DNA of 12,735 nucleotides from CAZLHO01 sp964559455. Its GTDB lineage: Bacteria > Krumholzibacteriota > Krumholzibacteriia > LZORAL124-64-63. The notes below the pieces were generated by a model, which was not told the origin of the DNA, ran no database searches, and saw only the letters and a program-made list of their open reading frames with translations. This document shows, in pieces, positions 6,930 through 12,735 of the stretch. The stretch lies in assembly GCA_964559455.1 (NCBI GenBank), contig CAZLHO010000073.1, positions 1-12,735 on the forward strand, given 5' to 3'. The translations under genes were made by a program, and so were the position numbers. Each line of letters starts with the position of its first letter. The first letter of the stretch is position 1.

Positions 6930-7763
6930 TCAGTCCCCGTCGGCGGGCTGGCAGACCGGGCAGAAGTGGGTCGAGCGGCCGGCCACGCGCAGGCGTTCGA
7001 TCGGCGCGCCGCAGTCGCGGCAGGGCTCGCCGGTGCGCTGGAAGACCCGCAGCTTGCGCCGGAAGTTGCCCGGGCGTCCGGTGAAGCCCTGGAAGTCCAG
7101 GAAGGTGGTGCCGCCGTGCTCGCAGGCCAGGCGCAGCACGCCCTTCACGGCGAGGAAGAGGCGGCGCAACTCCGCGTCGTCCAGGTCGGCGGGCGCGCGC
7201 AGCGGGTGCAGGCGGGCGCGGAACAGGGATTCGTCGGCGTAGATGTTGCCCACGCCGCTGGCCGCGCCCTGGTCCAGCAGCACGGCCTTGAGGGGCGCCC
7301 GTCGGCGGTGGATGCGCTCGCGCCACTCCGCGAAGCGGATCGCGAGCATGTCGGGGCCCACGTGGTCGATGCAGGCCGGCGCCGTGCCGTCCTCGACCAG
7401 GGTCAGGCGGCCGAATTTGCGCATGTCGCGGAAGTGGACGACCAGGCCGCCGAAGTCCAGGGAGCAGCGCACGTGCTTGTCGGGGCTCAGGTCGGGTCCG
7501 CAGAGCAGTTGCCCGGTCATGCGCAGGTGCACCATCAGGTGGGCGTCGCCGCCGTCGCCCTCGTCGTCGGTGAAGCTCAGCAACAGGTACTTGCCCCGCC
7601 GGCCGACCCTGCGGAGGCTCTTGCCCAGCAGGGCGCGCCGCACGGCCCGGGGCGAGGGCTCCAGGCAGCCGGCCCAGCGGACGCGCAGGCCGGTCAGCCG
7701 GCGGCCCACCGCCGCGGCGCGCAGGGCGCGGGCCACGCTCTCGACCTCGGGCAGTTCGGGCAT
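6930..7763 (-). CDS. mutM: Formamidopyrimidine-DNA glycosylase (Fpg/MutM)
   Basis: This bifunctional base-excision repair enzyme removes 8-oxoguanine and formamidopyrimidines from DNA and cuts the abasic site. The 277-residue length is usual. The protein begins MPELPEVE, whose proline becomes the N-terminal Schiff-base nucleophile, with the adjacent catalytic glutamate. GKYLLL carries the lysine equivalent to Lys57 (residue 58 with Met counted). MVHLRMTGQL and RKFGRL match the intercalation region, and GVGNIYADE is the helix-two-turn-helix signature. A C-terminal zinc finger has Cys248, Cys251, Cys268 and Cys271 with the DNA-contacting arginine in AGRSTHFCP. All key residues are present, so it should be active. 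The TerB/J-domain gene ends one base before its ATG, so the two are one transcript. Confidence 0.97.
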   Translation of the reverse strand: MPELPEVESVARALRAAAVGRRLTGLRVRWAGCLEPSPRAVRRALLGKSLRRVGRRGKYLLLSFTDDEGDGGDAHLMVHLRMTGQLLCGPDLSPDKHVRCSLDFGGLVVHFRDMRKFGRLTLVEDGTAPACIDHVGPDMLAIRFAEWRERIHRRRAPLKAVLLDQGAASGVGNIYADESLFRARLHPLRAPADLDDAELRRLFLAVKGVLRLACEHGGTTFLDFQGFTGRPGNFRRKLRVFQRTGEPCRDCGAPIERLRVAGRSTHFCPVCQPADGD

Positions 7764-7764
7764 C

Positions 7765-8565
7765 CTAGAAGCCTCGCTCCTTGCGGATCCGCTCGTAGGC
7801 CTCGTTGACGGTCTGGAGCTTCTCCTTGGCGAAGGTCATGAAATCCTCGGGCAGGCCCTTCGACACGATGACGTCGGGATGGTAGTCGCGGGCCAGGCGC
7901 CGGTAGGCCTTCTTGATCTCGCGCTCGTCGGCGTCCGGAGCCACGCCCAGTACGGCGTAGGCGCCGGCGGTGTCGACCGAGGCGCCCGCGCTCCGTCCCC
8001 GTCCGCCGGCGGCGGCGCGGGCTTCGGCGAGGTCGCGTTCGGTCAGCCCCATGTCGCGGGCCACGGAGGCGATCAGGCGCTCCTCGTCCCGGTGAAGCTC
8101 GTCGTCGGCCATGGCGATGCGATAGAGCAGCGAGACCAGGTCGCGCAGCCGGTCGGGCTGGCCGCCGAGCAGCTGCCGGATCTGCCGGGCGTAGGCCGAG
8201 GCGGGCACGGCGCTGTCGCGGGCCTGGTTGAAGATCCGCGAGGCGTAGCGTCGGTCGGCGGGGGGCATGCCCATGTCGTCGCGCAGGAAGGCGTCGAAGG
8301 CCCGCACCTCCTCGGCGCTGACCGTCCCGTCGGCCTTGGCGACCTTCGCCGCCAGGCTGATCAGGGCGACCATGAAGGCGGCCTGGGCGGCCCGCGGGTC
8401 GTGGAAGGGATCGACGCGGGCGCCGTGGACCCGGCGCGCGCCGCCGCCGGCGACGGTCTCGCCATCGCCCATGCGCGAGCCCAGCGCGCCGCCCAGCAGG
8501 GCGCCCAGCGGGCCGCCCAGCATGAATCCCAGCGTGCCTCCGAACAGCGTTCCCAGCAGGCCCAT
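7765..8565 (-). CDS. TerB/J-domain protein, DjlA-like co-chaperone
   Basis: A 266-residue protein with DjlA architecture. Residues 1-30 are a glycine-zipper membrane segment (GLLGTLFGGTLGFMLGG and following GxxxG spacing). A TerB helical domain covers about 60-185 (KVAKADGTVSAEEV is its typical acidic loop, with a second such loop at MADDELHRDE). A C-terminal J domain from about 200 has HPD at 229-231 and ends EAYERIRKERGF, as in E. coli DjlA. The J domain should stimulate DnaK ATPase at the inner membrane; TerB suggests metal or envelope-stress sensing. ATG at 8565 is chosen because AAGGGAG lies eight bases upstream; the frame is open to 8661 but that part is not protein-like. It is the first gene of the leftward run and is coupled tightly to mutM. 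Confidence 0.92.
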   Translation of the reverse strand: MGLLGTLFGGTLGFMLGGPLGALLGGALGSRMGDGETVAGGGARRVHGARVDPFHDPRAAQAAFMVALISLAAKVAKADGTVSAEEVRAFDAFLRDDMGMPPADRRYASRIFNQARDSAVPASAYARQIRQLLGGQPDRLRDLVSLLYRIAMADDELHRDEERLIASVARDMGLTERDLAEARAAAGGRGRSAGASVDTAGAYAVLGVAPDADEREIKKAYRRLARDYHPDVIVSKGLPEDFMTFAKEKLQTVNEAYERIRKERGF

Positions 8566-8618
8566 GGCCGTCGCTCCCTTCCTTTGCGATGCCGGGACGG
8601 CCCGGCGGACGTCCCCCC

Positions 8619-8661
8619 ATGATAATCGATGACTGTCGCCGACGGAAACCGGTGCTATCAT
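8619..8661. promoter_or_regulatory. Divergent promoter/operator candidate between the DjlA-like gene and the nitroreductase
   Basis: ATGATA (8619-8624) and TATCAT (8656-8661) are reverse complements, so each strand reads TATCAT, a four of six -10 match, facing outward. With one more G/C pair on each side they form a perfect 8-bp inverted repeat (CCATGATA at 8617-8624, TATCATGG at 8656-8663) around 31 bases. They are AT-rich islands in a GC-rich gap. Candidate -35 hexamers between them are weak. The repeat could equally be an operator. Confidence 0.35.
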
Positions 8662-8741
8662 GGTTCTCCGACAGCGGCGGCGGAATCGCCTTGCGCCGCC
8701 TTCCCCGGAAACGCCGCCGGCGCCTTCCCGAGAGGATCGTC

Positions 8742-9350
8742 ATGGACGTCTTCAACGCCATCACCACGCGCCGCGCGGTGAAAAGGTTCGATCCCGACCA
8801 CCGGATGGACGAGGCCGACATCGAGCGGCTGATGTCGTTCACCGTGCAGGCGCCGAGTTCCTTCAACATCCAGAACTGGCGATTCGTTCTCGTCGTCGAC
8901 CAGGACATGAAGGATCGCGTCGCCGCCGTCGGCTTCGACCAGCCCCAGTTCCGGGACTGCTCGCTGCTGGTGATCATCTGCGCCGACCTGCGGGCCTGGG
9001 ATCGCGATCCCGAGCGCTACTGGTCCCACGCGCCCGAGACGGTGCGCGGCTCGATCGTCAAGATGATCCGCGGCGCCTACGCCGACCATGCGGCCCGGAA
9101 CCACGACGAGGCCCTGCGCTCCGGCGGCCTCGCCGCGCAGACATTGATGCTGGCGGCCAGGGGCCTGGGCCTGGACAGCTGTCCGATGGTCGGCTTCGAC
9201 TTCGCCGCCACGGGCAAGATGATCGACCTGCCCGAGGACCATGAGATCGTGATGGCCGTGGCCGTGGGCAAGAGTCTGGAGGAGCCGCGCGCCTGGAGCC
9301 GTCTGCCCCTGGACGAGGTCGTCGTCCGGGAACGATTCCCGAAACCCTAG
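8742..9350 (+). CDS. Nitroreductase family FMN-dependent oxidoreductase
   Basis: A 202-residue flavoprotein of the nitroreductase superfamily, which reduces nitro compounds, quinones or similar acceptors with NAD(P)H in the cytoplasm. MDVFNAITTRRAVKRFD contains the family's N-terminal FMN-phosphate-binding arginines (RRAVK, 10-14). QAPSSFNIQNWRFVLV (about 36-51) is the conserved FMN-contact segment, and GGLAAQTLMLAARGLGLDSCPMVGFD (about 128-153) is the typical central helix and loop. Length fits compact HadB/NfnB-type members. ATG at 8742 follows AGAGGA with a short spacer and begins exactly where the family domain begins; the frame is open upstream to 8589 but that peptide is arginine-rich and not protein-like. 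It is first in a three-gene run with pepF 14 bases downstream. Substrate is not predictable. Confidence 0.92.
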   Translation: MDVFNAITTRRAVKRFDPDHRMDEADIERLMSFTVQAPSSFNIQNWRFVLVVDQDMKDRVAAVGFDQPQFRDCSLLVIICADLRAWDRDPERYWSHAPETVRGSIVKMIRGAYADHAARNHDEALRSGGLAAQTLMLAARGLGLDSCPMVGFDFAATGKMIDLPEDHEIVMAVAVGKSLEEPRAWSRLPLDEVVVRERFPKP

Positions 9351-9364
9351 AGGATGAGCCCCCC

Positions 9365-11203
9365 ATGACTGCAGAACCCGCGAAGGACGCCGCCGTCGAG
9401 CGGAGCCGGATCCCCGAACACCTGAAGTGGGACCTCTCACGCATCTTCCCCGACACCGAGGCCTGGGAGCGCGAGTTCGCCGCCCTCGAGGCCGACCTGC
9501 CGCGGCTGGCCGACCACCGCGGCCGGCTGGCCGAGTCCGGGCGCGCGCTGCGCGAGGCCCTGGAGGCGGTGATGGACTTCGGCCGTCGCCTGGAGGTGCT
9601 GCGGGTGTACGCCTCGATGCGCAGCGACGAGGACGCGCGCATCGGCGAGAACACCGCGCGCAAGGGCCGCGCCGGGACCTTGAGCGTGCGCTTCGGCGAG
9701 GCCGTGAGCTGGCTGGAGCCCGAGCTGCTGTCCCTGGAGGACGACGACCTGCGCCGCCTGAACGACGAGGACGAGGGCCTGGCGCTCTACGCGCACTACC
9801 TGGACGACGTCCGGCGGCTGCGCGCGCACACCCTGGACGCCCAGCGCGAGGAACTGCTGGCCGGGGCGGCGAACATGGCCCGCGGGCCCGGCGCGGTCTT
9901 CAACGCCCTGGACAACGCCGACCTGCGTTACCCGGAGATCGTCGACGAGCAGGGCCGTCCCGTCGAGCTGACCAAGGCGCGCTACAACCTGCTGATCCGA
10001 TCGCCGGACCGGCGCGTGCGCCGCGAGGCCTTCGAGGGCTTCATGGACGCCTACGGCGGGGTCGTCAACACGCTGGCCGCCAACCTCGACGCCGTGGTGC
10101 GCACCCACGACTTCTACGCCCGCGCCCGCAACTACGAAGACTCCCTGGCCTCGGCCCTGGAGCCCAACGCCGTGCCGGTTTCGGTCTTCCACAGCCTGGT
10201 CGACACCGTGAACGCCAACCTGCCGGCGATCCACCGCTACACGCGACTGAAGAAACGGGTGTTGGCCCTCGATCCCCTCTGCGAGCACGACCTCTACGTG
10301 CCGCTGTTCACCGCCGGCCGCTTCAGCTTCGACTACGAGGAGGGCAGCGCCCGCATGCTGGCCTCGCTGGCCCCCCTGGGCGAGGACTACGTGGCGACGG
10401 TGCGCGGCGGGCTGGCCGATCGCTGGGTCGACGTGCACGAGAACGTCGGCAAGCGCAGCGGGGCCTATTCCAGCGGCGCCTACGGCACCGACCCCTACAT
10501 CCTGCTCAACTGGAGCGGACAGCTGCGCGACACCTTCACCCTGGCCCACGAGATGGGGCATTCGATGCATTCCTGGCATTCCGTCAGGCATCAGCCCTAC
10601 GTCTATTCGGACTACCCCATCTTCACGGCCGAGGTGGCCTCGACCTTCAACGAGGCCCTGCTGATGCACCACCTGTTGGCCGAGACGCAGGACCGCGACC
10701 GCCGGCTCTTCCTGCTGGACGTCTACCTCGACCAGATCAACAGCACGGTCTTCCGGCAGACGATGTTCGCCGAGTTCGAGTACGCCGCCCACCGGGCCGG
10801 GGAGCAGGGCCAGACCCTGACCGCCGAGTCCCTGGACGCCATGTACATGGAGATCCTGCGCAGGTACTGGGGCCCCGATGTGGAATTCGATCCGGTCCGC
10901 AGCCCGCGGACGTGGTGCCGGATTCCCCATTTCTACTACAAGTATTACGTTTATCAGTACTCCACGGCCTTCGCGGCCTCGACGGCCCTCTCCCGCGCGG
11001 TGCTGGCGGGCGGGACCGACGAACGGGAGCGCTATCTCGACCTGCTGCGGTCGGGATCGAGCCGCTATCCGGTCGAGACGCTGCAGCGGGCCGGCGTGGA
11101 TCCGACGACCCCCGCGCCGGTGGAGGACGTCTTCGCCCTCTTCGGCGAGTTGATGGACGAGGTGGAAAGGCTGCTCGACGGCCCCGGAAAGGAGACATCG
11201 TGA
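9365..11203 (+). CDS. pepF: Oligoendopeptidase F (M3B zinc metallopeptidase)
   Basis: This enzyme cleaves short peptides of roughly 7 to 17 residues internally, normally in the cytoplasm; the 612-residue length is usual and no signal peptide is seen. The N-terminus has the PepF opening WDLSRIFPDTEAWEREF (about 22-38). The zinc site is HEMGHSMHS, with histidines 395 and 399 and Glu396, and the third ligand is Glu423 in FTAEVASTFNE. The substrate-facing tyrosine-rich segment HFYYKYYVYQYSTAFAAS occurs near the C-terminus, as in other family members. The gene follows the nitroreductase by 14 bases and its TGA overlaps the GTG of the next lipoprotein gene, so it is the middle gene of an operon. 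Its coupling to a lipoprotein gene is unusual for a cytosolic peptidase. Confidence 0.96.
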   Translation: MTAEPAKDAAVERSRIPEHLKWDLSRIFPDTEAWEREFAALEADLPRLADHRGRLAESGRALREALEAVMDFGRRLEVLRVYASMRSDEDARIGENTARKGRAGTLSVRFGEAVSWLEPELLSLEDDDLRRLNDEDEGLALYAHYLDDVRRLRAHTLDAQREELLAGAANMARGPGAVFNALDNADLRYPEIVDEQGRPVELTKARYNLLIRSPDRRVRREAFEGFMDAYGGVVNTLAANLDAVVRTHDFYARARNYEDSLASALEPNAVPVSVFHSLVDTVNANLPAIHRYTRLKKRVLALDPLCEHDLYVPLFTAGRFSFDYEEGSARMLASLAPLGEDYVATVRGGLADRWVDVHENVGKRSGAYSSGAYGTDPYILLNWSGQLRDTFTLAHEMGHSMHSWHSVRHQPYVYSDYPIFTAEVASTFNEALLMHHLLAETQDRDRRLFLLDVYLDQINSTVFRQTMFAEFEYAAHRAGEQGQTLTAESLDAMYMEILRRYWGPDVEFDPVRSPRTWCRIPHFYYKYYVYQYSTAFAASTALSRAVLAGGTDERERYLDLLRSGSSRYPVETLQRAGVDPTTPAPVEDVFALFGELMDEVERLLDGPGKETS

Positions 11204-11877
11204 AAGGAATTCCGCAGGCCGAGAGGACGCGGGCGCGCATCGCCCCGGCGGCGCTGGCGGCGGCGGTCGCGGGCCTTCTGCTGCTGGGCGGATGCGGCGG
11301 TGGCGAGCAGGCGGGCGGCGGCGACGCCGTCGTGGACAGCCTGGCGGCGGCCATCGCCGGCGGCGCCCCGCAACGCGGCCCCGCGACCGGCCCCGGCGGC
11401 CTCGTGCCCACCAAGGACGCCATCAACTACGAGTCCGCCCCGGGCCGCTTCAAGACGGTCTTCCCGCCGGGATGCCCGCGCATCCGCGTCCGCTCGATAC
11501 CCTCGGAACGCACTCCCGACGCCAACAGCGTGGTCTGGTCCTTCTGCGACCGCTCCGAGCAGGAGGGCTACATGGTGTCGGTCTATTTCGAGGTCGAGCA
11601 CCAGGGCCCGCCCGTCCCCGCCGACGTCCTGCAGATCATCGAACAGATGCTGGCGCGCTCCAGCCTCGAGATCCTCCGCCAGGCCCCGATCTCGCGCAAC
11701 GGCGCCGACGGCGTGCTGGTCCTGGCCCGCGAGGCGGGGGGCGAGCGCTGCATGTGGATCGAAGGATTCCTCGCCCACAACCGCATGGTCGTGGCCTCGG
11801 CCTGGTGGCCCGACCTGGGCCTGTTTTCGGACATTCAGACTCTTGAATTTTTCTCGAATCTGGAAATTCTTCCCTGA
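11200..11877 (+). CDS. Unknown lipoprotein coupled to pepF
   Basis: A 225-residue protein with signal peptide and lipobox LLGGC (acylated Cys32), followed by a glycine-rich linker to about 68. The mature domain begins with the segment YESAPGRFKTVFPPGCPRI (78-96). This recalls small bacterial envelope domains that start 'y..G+FsV.FPg.P' and end in a helix plus 'FF.S..i' (here EFFSNLEIL), possibly PsbP-like in fold. That resemblance is from memory and is an inference. Cysteines 92, 116 and 184 could form a disulfide. GTG at 11200 is supported by AAAGGAG five bases upstream and overlaps the pepF stop as GTGA, so translation is coupled. The last 17 codons are markedly AT-rich compared with the rest. 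Function is unknown. Confidence 0.8.
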   Translation: MKGIPQAERTRARIAPAALAAAVAGLLLLGGCGGGEQAGGGDAVVDSLAAAIAGGAPQRGPATGPGGLVPTKDAINYESAPGRFKTVFPPGCPRIRVRSIPSERTPDANSVVWSFCDRSEQEGYMVSVYFEVEHQGPPVPADVLQIIEQMLARSSLEILRQAPISRNGADGVLVLAREAGGERCMWIEGFLAHNRMVVASAWWPDLGLFSDIQTLEFFSNLEILP

Positions 11878-11899
11878 CAATAGCTTGAGGGATCTCCCC

Positions 11900-11924
11900 G
11901 GGGGCGGCATTCCTCGCCGCCCCC
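11900..11924 (+). terminator. GC-rich hairpin after the pepF-lipoprotein operon
   Basis: GGGGGCGGC (11900-11908) pairs perfectly with GCCGCCCCC (11916-11924) around a 7-base loop, 22 bases after the lipoprotein stop. There is no T-run after it on either strand, so it may be a weak or factor-assisted terminator or a 3'-end stabiliser. Confidence 0.45.
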
Positions 11925-11957
11925 GCTCGGAGGCGTCCCGGTAAAACCCACCTTCCC

Positions 11958-11986
11958 TTGCCCCCTTTATCACGATTGTGTATACT
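11958..11986 (+). promoter_or_regulatory. Sigma70-type promoter of the unknown gene at 12028
   Basis: TTGCCC (11958-11963, four of six matches) and TATACT (11981-11986, five of six) are separated by exactly 17 bases in an AT-rich stretch. Transcription would begin near 11993, giving a leader of about 35 bases. It is the best promoter match in the window. Confidence 0.7.
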
Positions 11987-12027
11987 GCAGGAAGTCAACG
12001 CCCTTCACCTGGGCCAAGGAGACGAGG

Positions 12028-12618
12028 ATGAGAGGGGAGAGGTCCTCGCGTTTAGGCGCCCCGGTCGGCAAAGGTCCCCCAGACTTCGGTCGATTGGATG
12101 TCACCGGCTCCCGACCCGCCCGAGTCATCGTCACGCCCGTCGATGCACCCCTCTATCACCCGCTTTCCCGGCGCGACATCCAGCGCATCCTCTCGGTGCT
12201 GCCCGCCAAGACCACCATGGGACTCCGCTCGGTGAGCCTGCTCGGCGACCGCTTGACCGCCAGGGGCGTTCCGGTCTTCGCCAGCTACCGCCGACGGGGA
12301 TTCCTGCGTCTGCACGCGGTCAGCCGCCTGCCGTGGCGGGTGCCCGAGCTTCCGTCCCACCTGTTGGCCGACATCATGCGCTACGGCGCCCGCGCGGAGG
12401 CCGGCGAGGACGGCTACGAGGTCACCTGGCCCCAGGAATCCCTGCGCCTGTTCTACACCATCGGGGTGTTGCTGCCGGGGCTGGCCCGCCATCGCCGCGA
12501 GCACGAGGGGCGAGGCGAGGGCGGCTCGATCATCCGCACGCTGGCGGACGATTCGCCGCCGTGGTCGGTGACGGACGTGTCCCTGCGCCAGTGGGGCGAT
12601 TTCCTGCTCGAATCCTGA
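12028..12618 (+). CDS. Unknown protein, possibly a zincin-like fold without its active site
   Basis: A 196-residue protein, soluble by appearance, with no signal peptide or membrane segment. ATG at 12028 has AAGGAG six bases upstream and follows a good promoter, so the gene is very likely real and independently expressed. I do not recognise it with certainty. The middle and C-terminal part (LSRRDIQRILSVLP at 46-59, MRYGARAEAGEDGYEVTW at 117-134, SLRLFYTIGVLLPGLARHRR at 138-157) recalls short uncharacterised bacterial proteins whose matching segment is 'FY..NVLIHELGH'. Here the HExGH positions read PGLAR, so zinc binding would be lost. That comparison is from memory and tentative. The first 30 residues look unstructured. 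The gene ends 65 bases before the stop of a convergent gene. Confidence 0.75.
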   Translation: MRGERSSRLGAPVGKGPPDFGRLDVTGSRPARVIVTPVDAPLYHPLSRRDIQRILSVLPAKTTMGLRSVSLLGDRLTARGVPVFASYRRRGFLRLHAVSRLPWRVPELPSHLLADIMRYGARAEAGEDGYEVTWPQESLRLFYTIGVLLPGLARHRREHEGRGEGGSIIRTLADDSPPWSVTDVSLRQWGDFLLES

Positions 12619-12682
12619 TGGTTGTGCCCCCTAGATTGTCCCTGGCTTGTGCGTGCTGCTGTCGGTTCTCGACTGCTGCAGA

Positions 12683-12735
12683 TCAGTAGGCGTATTTCAG
12701 CGCGTGCTTGCTGTTGATCTCCAGGGCCACGGTCT
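12683..12735 (-). CDS. C-terminal end of an unidentified leftward gene
   Basis: The - strand frame entering from the window edge encodes TVALEINSKHALKYAY and stops with TGA at 12685-12683. The alternating hydrophobic/polar pattern ending in an aromatic residue resembles the last strands of an outer-membrane beta-barrel, but sixteen residues are too few to name a family. The 64 bases between this stop and the convergent stop at 12618 show no convincing terminator hairpin. Confidence 0.5.
   Translation of the reverse strand, partial: TVALEINSKHALKYAY

Noticed and set aside
5461..7242. 593-codon + strand open frame opposite the M28 peptidase and mutM
   Set aside because: No start context or domain; both genes on the - strand have complete catalytic motifs.
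6841..7326. Upstream extension of the M28 frame through mutM
   Set aside because: The peptide is proline/arginine-rich and not conserved in type; GTG at 6840 has a ribosome site and starts a normal signal peptide.
9437..10930. 497-codon - strand open frame opposite pepF
   Set aside because: Valine/glutamine/glycine-rich shadow of the GC-rich coding strand without motifs.
9427..11199. Long frame upstream of the second lipoprotein in the same frame
   Set aside because: This is the shifted frame of pepF; the lipoprotein begins at GTG 11200 with a strong ribosome site and lipoprotein signal.
1..12735. CRISPR arrays, insertion sequences, tRNA or rRNA genes, phage or defence genes
   Set aside because: No repeated spacer-like units, terminal inverted repeats with transposase, tRNA-like cloverleafs or recognisable defence domains were seen on either strand.

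Overview
The window comes from a very GC-rich bacterial chromosome (about two thirds GC or more by eye, with strong G/C bias at third codon positions). It is densely coded on both strands and reads as chromosomal housekeeping and accessory metabolism; no phage, transposon, CRISPR, tRNA or rRNA sequence is visible. Three lipoprotein-type signal peptides, a Sec-secreted M28 peptidase and a DjlA-like TerB/J-domain protein suggest a cell with an outer membrane. Several genes start at TTG or GTG with good Shine-Dalgarno sites. No marker places the organism. A high-GC environmental lineage such as an FCB-type candidate phylum is plausible, but this is an inference with low confidence.

Layout. (1) 1-1351: the last codons of a left-handed beta-helix sugar acyltransferase (+) meet a DegT/DnrJ/EryC1 sugar aminotransferase (-) across a bidirectional terminator; the pair fits amino-sugar or surface-glycan synthesis. 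(2) 1595-2649: a metallophosphoesterase and a DsrC-type sulfur-carrier protein with both redox cysteines form a two-gene operon (+). (3) 2775-4511: a DUF885 zinc-peptidase-like lipoprotein (+) with its own promoter candidate, ending in a strong bidirectional terminator. (4) 4580-8565: a four-gene leftward run, transcribed in the order TerB/J-domain protein, Fpg/MutM DNA glycosylase, secreted M28 aminopeptidase, unknown lipoprotein. (5) 8742-11877: a rightward run of nitroreductase, oligoendopeptidase F and a second unknown lipoprotein. The two runs diverge from an AT-rich region carrying a perfect 8-bp inverted repeat. (6) 12028-12618: an unrecognised gene behind a good sigma70-type promoter. 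(7) 12683-12735: the C-terminus of an unidentified leftward gene.

How the genes fit together: three unrelated zinc peptidase families (DUF885, M28, M3B/PepF) lie within 8.5 kb. Two of them are translationally coupled by 4-base overlaps to lipoproteins of unknown function, which suggests peptide scavenging or envelope proteolysis. The most notable items are the DsrC protein encoded beside a phosphoesterase with no sulfite reductase gene in view, the peptidase-lipoprotein couples, and the last complete gene, which may be a zincin-like protein that has lost its HExxH site. I found no convincing new defence or biosynthetic system.
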